From the NCBI RefSeq assembly GCF_039542055.1, contig NZ_BAABHK010000027.1, positions 1 through 64,000 of the forward strand: a stretch of DNA of 64,000 bases, written 5' to 3'. This DNA is from Actinoallomurus vinaceus. GTDB taxonomy: Bacteria; Actinomycetota; Actinomycetes; Streptosporangiales; Streptosporangiaceae. Shown here in pieces: positions 16,865 through 24,951 of this stretch (positions within the stretch are counted from its first letter, which is position 1; each line of letters opens with the position of its first letter). The notes beneath the pieces were generated by a model, which ran no database searches, was not told the DNA's origin, and saw only the letters and a program-made list of their open reading frames with translations. A program made the position numbers and the translations under genes.

Positions 16865-17319
16865 GTGCCCCAAAGCCGAGCCGCCTCCAATGCGATCGCC
16901 GATAGTCAGGCACTGGACACCGCACGTAGCGGCGTGCATGACTGACTACATTCGGTTAGCGTTTTCGGTCACCAAGACATCTGCTCGACGGATGACCAAA
17001 AATGCGACCACACCTCAACACATGATCGAGGTTGATCACAAGAGCAGAGGCTGATCGGCATCGGAATTGACAATCCGTGTGGCGTGGGAGTCGGCAGGTA
17101 TGTGGCCATGACGATCCCCCGATCGATGCACTTGCAAGATCGCGTTCCCGCACGTCACGCCCATCAACCCGTAGGTCTGGGGCAGGCGATCCCTGGTCGC
17201 CGCCCGATCGTTCCCGGGCCTGCGGGGGGTTCGGCCCTTCACAGAAGAACGTCCGTGGTCACCCCTTGACGATGCAACGGACATGGGCGTAAACACATAG
17301 AAACACAGACGAAACGGCG
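16865..17319. other. Gene-free stretch with repeat copy B and putative regulator sites
   Basis: It holds the divergent promoter space of the MHYT gene, repeat copy B (17098-17250, a degenerate copy of the GYD upstream region with the first codons of that gene) and, just before the PfkB start, three 10-bp phased AAAC repeats. No credible gene was found. Confidence 0.6.
17291..17316 (+). promoter_or_regulatory. Candidate DeoR-family operator: 10-bp phased AAAC repeats
   Basis: AAACACATAG (17291), AAACACAGAC (17301) and GAAACGG (17311) follow each other with a 10-bp period just upstream of the sugar-kinase GTG at 17320. DeoR-family sugar regulators bind short direct repeats. A related string with AAAACAAC and TAGAAACGGG occurs in the leader of the DeoR gene near 29745-29775. 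Assignment is inference. Confidence 0.4.
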
Positions 17320-18270
17320 GTGAACCAACACGTGATCGTCACACTGACGCTCAACCCGAGCCTGGACCGCACGATCGAGGTGGACCGCCTCGTCACGGGT
17401 GCGGTGATCCGTGCCACCTCCGTGCGGCTCGACCCGGGCGGCAAGGGGGTCAACGTCTCCCGCACGCTGCTGGCGAACGACGTGCCGACGGTCGCGGTGG
17501 TGACGGCCGGTGGGGCGGACGGGGACCAGCTCGTCCACCTGCTGGAAACCGACGGCATACCGCTCCGTGCGGTGCCGGCGGCCGGCCGGACCCGGTCGAA
17601 CGTGACGATCGTCGAGCCCGACGGCGTCGTCACCAAGCTGAACGAACCGGGCGAGCCCCTGTCCCGGGCGGAGCTGGACGCCGTCGCCGACATGGTGCTC
17701 GCCGCGACAGAAGGCGCGAGCTGGGTGGTGACGTGCGGCAGCCTGCCGCCGGGCGTGCCCACCGAGATCTACGCCCGGTTGTGTGAGTTCTTCACCGCCG
17801 CCGGGGTACGGGTCGCCGTCGACACCAGCGGGCCCGCCCTCCTCGCGGCACTGGAGGCGAAGCCCGTTCTCGTGAAACCCAACCGCGAGGAGCTGGCCGA
17901 GGCCGTCGGGCGCCCGGTCGGCAGCCTGGGCGACGTCATCGAGGCGGCGGAGGAGCTGCGCGATCGCGGCGCCCGGACCGTGCTCGCGAGCCTCGGCGCG
18001 GACGGCGCCGTGCTCGTCGAAGAGGAAGGAGTGACGATCGGCGAGGCGCCGGTCGCCGCGCCGCGGAGCACCGTGGGCGCGGGCGACGCGCTGCTCGCCG
18101 GATTCCTGGCCGCCGGAGCTCGGGGGGCCCCGGCGCTCGCCGAAGGGCTGGCGTGGGGGGCCGCCGCCGTGTGCCTGCCCGCCAGCCGGATGCCGCGCCC
18201 CGAGGACATCCGGCGCGACATCGTCCGCATCCATACGCGTCCGGACCTCGGCCGGTCGCTCATCGCCTGA
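17320..18270 (+). CDS. fruK: PfkB-family sugar-phosphate kinase (1-phosphofructokinase / tagatose-6-phosphate kinase)
   Basis: 316 aa from GTG 17320 (a second GTG at 17332 is possible). PfkB marks: TLTLNPSLDRTIEVD, LDPGGKGVNVSRTL (substrate-binding GG), NVTIVEPDG and the catalytic RSTVGAGDALLAGF. The TLNPSLD start places it in the 1-PFK/LacC branch. It phosphorylates a ketose phosphate made by the PTS to the bisphosphate. It heads the PTS cluster, now separated from EIIC by an insertion. If the neighbouring Zn-dehydrogenase acts on a hexitol phosphate, tagatose-6-phosphate would be an alternative substrate. Confidence 0.8.
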   Translation: MNQHVIVTLTLNPSLDRTIEVDRLVTGAVIRATSVRLDPGGKGVNVSRTLLANDVPTVAVVTAGGADGDQLVHLLETDGIPLRAVPAAGRTRSNVTIVEPDGVVTKLNEPGEPLSRAELDAVADMVLAATEGASWVVTCGSLPPGVPTEIYARLCEFFTAAGVRVAVDTSGPALLAALEAKPVLVKPNREELAEAVGRPVGSLGDVIEAAEELRDRGARTVLASLGADGAVLVEEEGVTIGEAPVAAPRSTVGAGDALLAGFLAAGARGAPALAEGLAWGAAAVCLPASRMPRPEDIRRDIVRIHTRPDLGRSLIA

Positions 18271-18300
18271 ACATGCAGATCTCGATTCATTAGTGCCGCG

Positions 18301-19770
18301 TCAACGAACGTTGGTGATTAGACCATGTTGTTGATCCTCGCCTGGGGCGAGCGACTCCCCACCGGGTGGTGGGGCGGGCCGCGGCCGGCCATGGGACCCG
18401 TTGACGGTGCCGTGATGGGGGCGTCGTCTTGGGTCACGCCGGGCTGGTTCGGTACCGGGGAGGTGCCGTCCGGCTCGACGGTGCGTGATCACCACCGGGA
18501 AGGGGTTCTTGTTGGTGGTGATGGTGCCGCCCGGTCCACGTCGGGCGATGTTAGCGCCGCCGACCAAGTCGCGGTGCCCACTGAAACCACAATGCATGCA
18601 CCTGAACTGGCGGCCCCGGGGTTTGGGAACCCGCCGGTCGCAGGCTGGGCAGGTCGAGGAGGTCCCACGCTCGTCCACGAGGACGACGCGGATCCCGGCC
18701 TGTTCGGCCTTGTCCTTCAGATAGCGGAGCATCTGGCCGATCCGCCAGTCCTGAACGCGTTTGTTGTGCCGTCGCCCGACCTTCAACGTCAGCACCCCGC
18801 GCGGGTCACCGACTACCAGGGTCCCGATCCGGCGCTGGGCAGCCCAGGTGACCACGGTCTTGGCGGCCTCATGCTGCGCCTGCTTGACGCGCCGTTTGTG
18901 GCGGGTTTCGAGTTTCCGCTGGCGGGCGCGGTATTTACGCCACCGTCGCGACCCGGCCTGCCCCGGCTTGGGTGCCCGTTTGGCGACCGTGCGTCGGCGG
19001 TGTTTGGTGTCTTTGAGGTGCAGATGGGTCTCGGCGCGGATCGCGCGGCCCGATACGACCAGGCCTTCTCCGTCGGGTCCGGCCACCGCGAACGGATGGA
19101 TCACTCCCGGATCCACTCCGGCCATCCGACTCGAGTCGGGTTCACATCCGGGCGGGTAGGTAGCGACGGGGATTTCGGCGGTCATCTCGACGAACAGCCT
19201 GCGGCCTTCGTTGAGGAGGGTGACCGACCGGATCTGCTCGGCGGGGTAGGGCACCTCCCGGTCAAGTCGCACCCACAGGGGCGGATGCCCTCGTGCGGTC
19301 GCCAGCCGCACCCGCTGATCCTCGATGACGAAGCAGCCGTACCGGAACCGCACGGGGACCAGACGGCGTTTGCGCCGGGGGAACCTCGCGGTGGCATCAC
19401 CATTCTTGCGGCGTTTGGCGGCGGCGAACCATGCGTCGCTGTAGCGGCGCAGCACCCCTTCGGCGCATTGGGAGTTCAGCTCCCCGAACACGCCCGGCCC
19501 GGCCTTGTGGAGTTCGCGGCACAACTGCTGGAAGTTCGTGATGCCATACAGGCCGCGCTGACGCCGCCACCGGTTCATGTCCAGCACACACGCCCACGCG
19601 TCCCCGGCTGCCAGGAGCAGTCCGAAGCACCGCCGCCGCTGGCCGGCTGTGACACGCAGGCCCACCCGGGCGGTGCGCAGCACCACCCGGGGAGCATCCG
19701 GATCAACACGTCGAGGCACGGAGCGATTACAGCACGTGCCTACGACAGAACAGCACCGCCACTGATCCAT
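18301..19770 (-). mobile_element. IS200/IS605-group element carrying tnpB only (ends not defined)
   Basis: A TnpB gene without tnpA sits opposite to, and between, the PfkB gene (ends 18270) and EIIC (starts 19846) of a PTS cluster. Only about 30 and 75 bp separate it from its neighbours. Elements of this group lack inverted repeats and target duplications, so the ends cannot be set by eye. The 3' region near 18270-18550 is where an omega RNA would be expected. Confidence 0.7.
18301..19770 (-). CDS. tnpB: TnpB RNA-guided nuclease (IS605 OrfB family)
   Basis: 489 aa from ATG 19770; GTG 19719 (VPRRVDPDAP) would give 472 aa and fits the family N-terminus about as well. All RuvC residues are present: D220 in GVDPGVIHPF, E367 in VDERGTSS and D401 in GHRDLVGGANIARR. 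The zinc ribbon has C374, C377, C391 and C394. The last 80 residues after GGANIARR (Pro/Arg/Gly-rich, ending QQHGLITNVR) are outside the conserved domain, as expected where the omega RNA overlaps the 3' end of the gene. TnpB cuts target DNA next to a short TAM. The gene looks intact. Confidence 0.85.
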   Translation of the reverse strand: MDQWRCCSVVGTCCNRSVPRRVDPDAPRVVLRTARVGLRVTAGQRRRCFGLLLAAGDAWACVLDMNRWRRQRGLYGITNFQQLCRELHKAGPGVFGELNSQCAEGVLRRYSDAWFAAAKRRKNGDATARFPRRKRRLVPVRFRYGCFVIEDQRVRLATARGHPPLWVRLDREVPYPAEQIRSVTLLNEGRRLFVEMTAEIPVATYPPGCEPDSSRMAGVDPGVIHPFAVAGPDGEGLVVSGRAIRAETHLHLKDTKHRRRTVAKRAPKPGQAGSRRWRKYRARQRKLETRHKRRVKQAQHEAAKTVVTWAAQRRIGTLVVGDPRGVLTLKVGRRHNKRVQDWRIGQMLRYLKDKAEQAGIRVVLVDERGTSSTCPACDRRVPKPRGRQFRCMHCGFSGHRDLVGGANIARRGPGGTITTNKNPFPVVITHRRAGRHLPGTEPARRDPRRRPHHGTVNGSHGRPRPAPPPGGESLAPGEDQQHGLITNVR

Positions 19771-19845
19771 GGCTATCCGGCCCGACCGCCCCAGGCCGCT
19801 TACACGACCAAGGTTTGCTCGACACGGCACTAGTAGGAGGCCCTT

Positions 19846-21012
19846 ATGGCCACTGCGTACACCCCCACCGTCACCGGAACCGGCATCAAGGCCCAGATCC
19901 AGCGCCTGGGCGGCTACCTGGCCGGCATGGTGATGCCCAACATCGGGGCCTTCATCGCCTGGGGCCTCATCACCGCCCTGTTCATCCCGACCGGCTGGCT
20001 GCCGGACAAGCAGTTCGCCGCCCTCGTCGACCCGATCATCACGCTGCTCCTGCCGGTGCTCATCGGCTACACCGGCGGCCGGATGGTCCACGGCCAGCGC
20101 GGGGCCGTCGTCGGCGCGGTCGCCACCGTCGGCGTCGTCGTCGGCGCCAAGATCCCGATGTTCCTCGGCGCGATGATCCTCGGCCCGCTCGCGGCGTACG
20201 TGCTGAAGAAGGTCGACCAATTCACGGCCGACCGGACCAAGGCCGGCTTCGAGATGCTGGTGGATAACTTCACCGCAGGCATCATCGGCGGTGCCCTGGC
20301 CGTCTTCGGCGTCTGGGGCGTCGCTCCCATCGTCCGCCAGGTGACGTCGGCGGCGGGCCACGGCGTCGAGTGGCTGATCCACCATCATCTGCTGCCGTTC
20401 GCCTCGGTGCTGATCGAACCGGCCAAGGTGCTGTTCCTCAACAACGCGGTCAACCACGGCGTGCTCGGACCGCTCGGCGTCGCCGAGGCCGTGAACCACG
20501 GCAAGTCGATCCTGTTCATGCTGGAGTCCAACCCCGGACCCGGCCTGGGCGTCCTGCTGGCCTACCTGCTGTTCGGACCCAAGGCGCTGCGGCCCAGCGT
20601 GCCCGCCGCGATCGTCATCCAGTTCCTCGGCGGCATCCACGAGATCTACTTCCCGTACGTGCTCATGAAGCCGCGGCTCATCCTCGCCTCCATCGCCGGC
20701 GGCGCCGCGGGCATCGGAACCTTCATGATCACTGGCGCCGGTCTGGTCGCCACCCCGTCGCCGGGCAGCATCTTCGCGTACGCGGCCGAGACTCCGAAGG
20801 GCGGCTGGTTCGGCGTCTTCGCGGGTGTGATCGTCGCCGCGGCCGTGTCCTTCGCCGTCGGCTCGGCTCTGCTGGGCTTCGGCCGGCTCGCGGAGTCCGC
20901 GGAGGAGACCGCCGAAGATGGGACTGCCGCCGCGCCCGACGAGTCGGCCCCGGAGAGCACGGCCGGTGACGTCGAGCGGCCCGCCGCCCGCCCCGAACCC
21001 CAGGAAGCGTGA
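19846..21012 (+). CDS. PTS mannitol/polyol-type EIIC permease
   Basis: 388 aa. An N-terminal membrane domain with about eight hydrophobic spans contains the mannitol-family signatures KVLFLNNAVNHGVLGPLG and GGIHEIYFPYVLMKP, the substrate and transport motif of MtlA-type EIIC. Unlike E. coli MtlA, B and A domains are separate genes downstream. The last 60 residues are Ala/Glu/Pro-rich and hydrophilic, perhaps the remnant of a linker. AGGAGG precedes ATG 19846. Substrate is probably a hexitol or ketose; it cannot be fixed by sequence. Confidence 0.85.
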   Translation: MATAYTPTVTGTGIKAQIQRLGGYLAGMVMPNIGAFIAWGLITALFIPTGWLPDKQFAALVDPIITLLLPVLIGYTGGRMVHGQRGAVVGAVATVGVVVGAKIPMFLGAMILGPLAAYVLKKVDQFTADRTKAGFEMLVDNFTAGIIGGALAVFGVWGVAPIVRQVTSAAGHGVEWLIHHHLLPFASVLIEPAKVLFLNNAVNHGVLGPLGVAEAVNHGKSILFMLESNPGPGLGVLLAYLLFGPKALRPSVPAAIVIQFLGGIHEIYFPYVLMKPRLILASIAGGAAGIGTFMITGAGLVATPSPGSIFAYAAETPKGGWFGVFAGVIVAAAVSFAVGSALLGFGRLAESAEETAEDGTAAAPDESAPESTAGDVERPAARPEPQEA

Positions 21013-21317
21013 GGAAGATGAACGGTAAGGACGTCAAGAAGCTCGTCGTGGCCTGCGACGCGGGCATGGGCAGCAGCGTCATGCTGGCCAGCCAGCTGCG
21101 CAAGGAACTGCGGAAGTCCGCGGTCACCGTGGAGCACACCCCGGTCAACTCCATCCCCGGCGACGCGGACGTCGTGGTCTGTCACGCCGGGCTGGGCGCG
21201 CGGGCCAAGGCCTCGGCCCCGGACACCCCGATCATCACCTTCCAGGTGTTCCTGGGCGACCCGGCGGTGACCCGCCTGGTGACCGCGATCAAGAATGGGA
21301 GCGAGATCAATGCCTGA
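21009..21317 (+). CDS. PTS EIIB component (mannitol/lactate-type)
   Basis: 102 aa if started at GTG 21009, which overlaps the EIIC stop as GTGA; ATG 21018 is the alternative and would give 99 aa. The phospho-cysteine lies in VVACDAGMGSSVML, the typical loop of mannitol EIIB. It passes phosphate from EIIA to the sugar bound by EIIC. EIIA starts 8 bp before its stop. Confidence 0.85.
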   Translation: MRKMNGKDVKKLVVACDAGMGSSVMLASQLRKELRKSAVTVEHTPVNSIPGDADVVVCHAGLGARAKASAPDTPIITFQVFLGDPAVTRLVTAIKNGSEINA

Positions 21318-21756
21318 CCTGCTCGATCGCGCCGCGATACGCCTGGATGCGGTCGCGGCCGACCGGGACGATGCGATCCGCCAATGCGGACACGCACTCG
21401 AGGGCGTGGGGGCGGTCGACGCCTCGTACATCGACGCGATGGTCGAACGGGAGCGTTCGGTCCCGACCTACGTGGGGGAGGGCGTGGCCATCCCGCACGG
21501 CACGCTCGCCGGCAAGGACGCCGTACGCCACGACGCGATCTGCGTGCTGCGCTTCCCCGACGGAGTCGACTGGGACGGGCACCTGGTGAAGCTGTGCGTC
21601 GGGATCGCCGCCAAAGGTGATGGGCACGTCCGGCTGCTCTCAGAGCTGGCCCAGATCCTGCTCGATCCGGACAGCGCCCGCGCGCTGCGAGAGAGCGCGA
21701 ATGTCGATGAGGTGATCCGGCTGCTGCAGCCGGCCGCACAGGAGGTTCCCCAGTGA
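21310..21756 (+). CDS. PTS EIIA component (fructose/mannitol class)
   Basis: 148 aa from ATG 21310, with GGGAGCGAG upstream, overlapping EIIB by 8 bp. The phospho-histidine is H63 in GVAIPHGTLAGKDAV, the PTS_EIIA_2 signature, and the domain is full length. It takes phosphate from HPr, encoded 1 kb downstream in the same operon. Confidence 0.88.
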   Translation: MPDLLDRAAIRLDAVAADRDDAIRQCGHALEGVGAVDASYIDAMVERERSVPTYVGEGVAIPHGTLAGKDAVRHDAICVLRFPDGVDWDGHLVKLCVGIAAKGDGHVRLLSELAQILLDPDSARALRESANVDEVIRLLQPAAQEVPQ

Positions 21757-22787
21757 AGGTCGCCCGATTCCACGCCCCCGGAGACATCCGCCTGGAGGAG
21801 GCGCCCGAGCCGACTCCCGGTCCGGGCGAGGTCAAGGTCCGGGTGCGGAACTGTTCCACCTGCGGCACCGACGTCAAGATCTCCAAGTACGGCCACCACC
21901 ACATCCGCCCGCCTCGCGTCATGGGCCACGAGATCGCCGGCGAGATCGCCGAGGTCGGCGACGGCGTGACCGGATGGCGGCCCGGGGACCGGGTGCAGGT
22001 GATCGCCGCGATCCCCTGCGGGCACTGCGAGGAGTGCCGCCGCGGGCACATGACCGTGTGCCCGAACCAGGAGTCGATGGGCTACCACTACGACGGCGGC
22101 TTCGCCGAGTACACCATCGTGCCCGCCAAGGTTCTGGCCGTCGACGGCCTGAACCGCATCCCCGACGGTGTCGGCTTCGCCGAGGCCTCCGTCGCCGAGC
22201 CGCTCGCCTGCGTCCTCAACGGCCAGGAACTGGCCCGGGTGGGGGAGGGCGATGACGTGGTGGTGATCGGCGCCGGGCCGATCGGCTGCCTGCACGTCCG
22301 CCTGGCCCGCTCCCGCGGCGCCGCACGGATCTTCCTGGCCGACCTCAACGCCGAACGCCTGGCCATGTCTGCCGAACGGGTGCACCCCGACGCGGCGCTG
22401 ACCGGCACCGACGTCGTCGACCAGGTGCTGAAGCTGACGAACGGCCGGGGCGCCGACGTGGTCATCACCGCCGCGGCCTCCGGCGCAGCCCAGGAACAGG
22501 CCCTGCAGATGACCGCGCGCCAGGGCCGGATCAGTTTCTTCGGCGGGCTGCCCAAGGACAACCCGATCATCGCCCTCGACTCCAACCTCGTGCACTACCG
22601 CGAGCTGACGATCGTGGGCGCCAACGGATCCAGCCCCGCCCACAACGCCCGCGCCCTGGACCTCATCGCCACCGGCGCCGTGCCCGTCACCGACCTGATC
22701 ACCCACCACCTCCCCCTGACCGACGTGCTGAAGGGCATCGACATCGTGTCCCAAGGCACCGCGATCAAGGTCACCATCGAGCCCTGA
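21753..22787 (+). CDS. Zinc-dependent medium-chain dehydrogenase (polyol or polyol-phosphate type)
   Basis: 344 aa from GTG 21753, overlapping EIIA by GTGA. Catalytic zinc ligands: Cys in NCSTCGTD, GHEIAGE and the distal Glu in AEPLAC; structural zinc in CGHCEECRRGHMTVC. The Rossmann motif is VVIGAGPIGCLHV. Sorbitol dehydrogenase, threonine dehydrogenase and GatD (galactitol-1-phosphate 5-dehydrogenase) share this layout. Because it is embedded between EIIA and HPr, oxidation of an imported hexitol phosphate to a ketose phosphate for the PfkB kinase is a reasonable inference, not proven. Confidence 0.8.
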   Translation: MKVARFHAPGDIRLEEAPEPTPGPGEVKVRVRNCSTCGTDVKISKYGHHHIRPPRVMGHEIAGEIAEVGDGVTGWRPGDRVQVIAAIPCGHCEECRRGHMTVCPNQESMGYHYDGGFAEYTIVPAKVLAVDGLNRIPDGVGFAEASVAEPLACVLNGQELARVGEGDDVVVIGAGPIGCLHVRLARSRGAARIFLADLNAERLAMSAERVHPDAALTGTDVVDQVLKLTNGRGADVVITAAASGAAQEQALQMTARQGRISFFGGLPKDNPIIALDSNLVHYRELTIVGANGSSPAHNARALDLIATGAVPVTDLITHHLPLTDVLKGIDIVSQGTAIKVTIEP

Positions 22788-22799
22788 CGAGGAGCAGAC

Positions 22800-23084
22800 A
22801 TGTCGACGCGTACCGTGGCCATCGCCTCCAGCACCGGCCTGCACGCGAGGCCGGCGGCGCTGTTCGTCAAGGCCGCCGCCGACCAGGACGTGCCCGTGCG
22901 CATCCGCGTCGGGGACGGCCCGGCCGTACCGGCCGCCAGCATGCTCGCCGTGCTGTCCCTCGGCGCCGGGCACGGCACCGAGGTCACCCTCGAGGCCGAC
23001 GGGCCGGGTGCCGACGCGGCCCTCGACTCGCTCGCGGCCCTGCTCGCCCGCGACCTGGACGCCGAGGAAGCGGCCGATGCCTGA
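22800..23084 (+). CDS. ptsH: Phosphocarrier HPr
   Basis: 94 aa from ATG 22800 with GAGGAG upstream. Active H15 lies in STGLHARPAALFV. The regulatory-serine region reads PAASMLAVLSLGAG; Ser is kept, although HPr kinase is generally absent from actinobacteria. It relays phosphate from EI to EIIA. It overlaps ptsI by 8 bp. Presence of HPr and EI inside the substrate operon makes this a self-contained PTS. Confidence 0.92.
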   Translation: MSTRTVAIASSTGLHARPAALFVKAAADQDVPVRIRVGDGPAVPAASMLAVLSLGAGHGTEVTLEADGPGADAALDSLAALLARDLDAEEAADA

Positions 23085-24747
23085 CCTCGACGCCCCGCCG
23101 CGAGTCCTGCACGGGATCGGGGTCGGGCCCGGCCTGGCCGCCGGCCCGGTGGCGCGGATGGCGTCCCCGCCGGCGCTGCCGGACCCGCGCCCCGTCACCG
23201 ATCCTGACGGTGAACTCGCCGACGCCGTACGGGCGCTGGAGGCCACCGAGGCCGACCTGCGGGCCCGCGCGGACGCGGCCACCGGCGAGGCCCGCGACAT
23301 CCTGTCCGCGCAGGCGATGATCGCCGCGGATCCGACCCTGCGGGAGGGCGTGGCCGAGCGCGTACGGAGCGGGGACGACGCCCCGCACGCGCTGCGGACC
23401 ACCTTCGACCGGCACCGGGAGATCCTCGCCGCGCTCGGCGGGTACCTCGGCGAACGCGCGGCCGACCTCGACGACATCGCCCACCGGGCGATCGCCGCCG
23501 CGCTCGGCCGGCCGATGCCGGGCCTGCCTGCCCCCGGGCACCCGTTCGTCCTGATCGCCGACGACCTCGCGCCCGCCGACACGGTCGGCCTCGACCCGGA
23601 GACCGTGCTCGCCCTGGTCACCGAGCGCGGTGGGCCGACCAGCCACACCGCGATCCTCGCTCGGGCGCTCGGCCTGCCCGCCGTCGTGGGCTGCGCCGGG
23701 ATCCTGGACGTCCCGGACGGCACGCTGGTGACGGTCGACGGCACCTCCGGGCGGGTCGGCGCGGGTGTCGGCGAGGAGGAGGCGGCCGCCGTACGCGCGC
23801 GGGCGGCCGACGAGCGGAGCAGGCTCGCCGCCGGGCGCGGTCCCGGGCGCACGGCGGACGGGCATTCCGTCGACCTCATGGTCAACATCGGGTCCGCCGC
23901 CGATCTCCGGGGAGTGGACCTCGACGGGGTCACCGGGGTGGGCCTGTTCCGCACCGAGTTCCTCTTCCTGGACCGCAAGGACGCGCCCGGCCTGGATGAA
24001 CAGGTCGCCGCGTACGCCGAGGTGTTCTCCCTCTTCCCGGAGGGCACCGTCGTCGTACGGACCCTGGACGCCGGCGCGGACAAGCCGCTGCCCTTCCTCG
24101 GCCTCCCGGAGGAGCCGAATCCGGCGCTCGGCGTGCGCGGCCTGCGGGTGGCCCGGGACCGGCCGCACATCCTCGAGACCCAGCTGGAGGCGATCGCGCG
24201 GGCCGCCGAGCGTGCGACCGCGGACGTGTGGGTCATGGCCCCCATGGTGTCGACCCCCGTGGAGGCGGAGGACTTCGTCGCGCGGGCCCGGGCGTACGGT
24301 CTGCACACGGCCGGCGTGATGGTCGAGGTCCCGGCCGCCGCGCTGCGGGCCGAGCGTCTCCTTGAGGTCGCCGACTTCCTCAGTATCGGGACCAACGACC
24401 TCAGCCAGTACACCCTGGCCGCCGACCGGCAGTCGGGCGCCCTCGCCGACCTGCTCGACCCGTGGCAACCGGCCCTGTTGCAGCTCATCGGGGCCTGTGC
24501 GGCCGCGGGCGGGCGCGGCGGCAGGCCGGTCGGGGTGTGCGGTGAGGCCGCCGCCGATCCCGCCCTCGCGCCGGTGCTGGTCGGCCTGGGCGTCACGAAA
24601 CTGTCGATGAGCCCGCGCAGCGTGCCCGCCGTACGCGCCCGTCTCGCCGCGCACGAGCGTGCCGAATGCGAGGAACTGGCCCGGCTCGCGCTCGACGCCG
24701 CCGACGCGGCCGCGGCCCGTGCGGCCGTGCTCTCCGCAGGCCCCTGA
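23077..24747 (+). CDS. ptsI: PTS enzyme I (phosphoenolpyruvate-protein phosphotransferase)
   Basis: 556 aa from ATG 23077. Phospho-histidine H190 is in ERGGPTSHTAILARALGLP, and the PEP-binding barrel shows GLFRTEFLFLDR, RTLDAGADKPL and the second signature DFLSIGTNDLSQYTLAADR with GVCGEAAADP near the end. Length is normal. It starts the phosphate chain from PEP. It is the last gene of the operon and is followed by a strong terminator. Confidence 0.93.
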   Translation: MPDLDAPPRVLHGIGVGPGLAAGPVARMASPPALPDPRPVTDPDGELADAVRALEATEADLRARADAATGEARDILSAQAMIAADPTLREGVAERVRSGDDAPHALRTTFDRHREILAALGGYLGERAADLDDIAHRAIAAALGRPMPGLPAPGHPFVLIADDLAPADTVGLDPETVLALVTERGGPTSHTAILARALGLPAVVGCAGILDVPDGTLVTVDGTSGRVGAGVGEEEAAAVRARAADERSRLAAGRGPGRTADGHSVDLMVNIGSAADLRGVDLDGVTGVGLFRTEFLFLDRKDAPGLDEQVAAYAEVFSLFPEGTVVVRTLDAGADKPLPFLGLPEEPNPALGVRGLRVARDRPHILETQLEAIARAAERATADVWVMAPMVSTPVEAEDFVARARAYGLHTAGVMVEVPAAALRAERLLEVADFLSIGTNDLSQYTLAADRQSGALADLLDPWQPALLQLIGACAAAGGRGGRPVGVCGEAAADPALAPVLVGLGVTKLSMSPRSVPAVRARLAAHERAECEELARLALDAADAAAARAAVLSAGP

Positions 24748-24757
24748 CGCCGTATCG

Positions 24758-24795
24758 AAAGAATGCCCTCCGCCGTCGCGGAGGGCATTCTTTTT
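24758..24795 (+). terminator. Rho-independent terminator after ptsI
   Basis: A perfect 16-bp stem (24758-24773 with 24778-24793, left arm AAAGAATGCCCTCCGC) around the tetraloop CGTC, ending in TTTTT. It closes the PTS operon. Confidence 0.95.
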
Positions 24796-24951
24796 GTGTC
24801 TGGCCGCCATTCCTTAGGGCGGCTTAAATTAGCGGACCAGAAAGACGTGTCCTCAAAATTCGTTATGCGGCTCTTAAGTGGCAGCTAAAGTAGTGTCGCC
24901 CATTTTTGACTATAAAGGAGGTGTCAGTAGAACTCATCGAGGAGGAATTCG

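Noticed and set aside
24748..24951. Possible riboswitch or small RNA in the AT-rich gap after ptsI
   Set aside because: Apart from the terminator no conserved aptamer pattern or second stable hairpin was seen; it is adequately explained as a promoter region.
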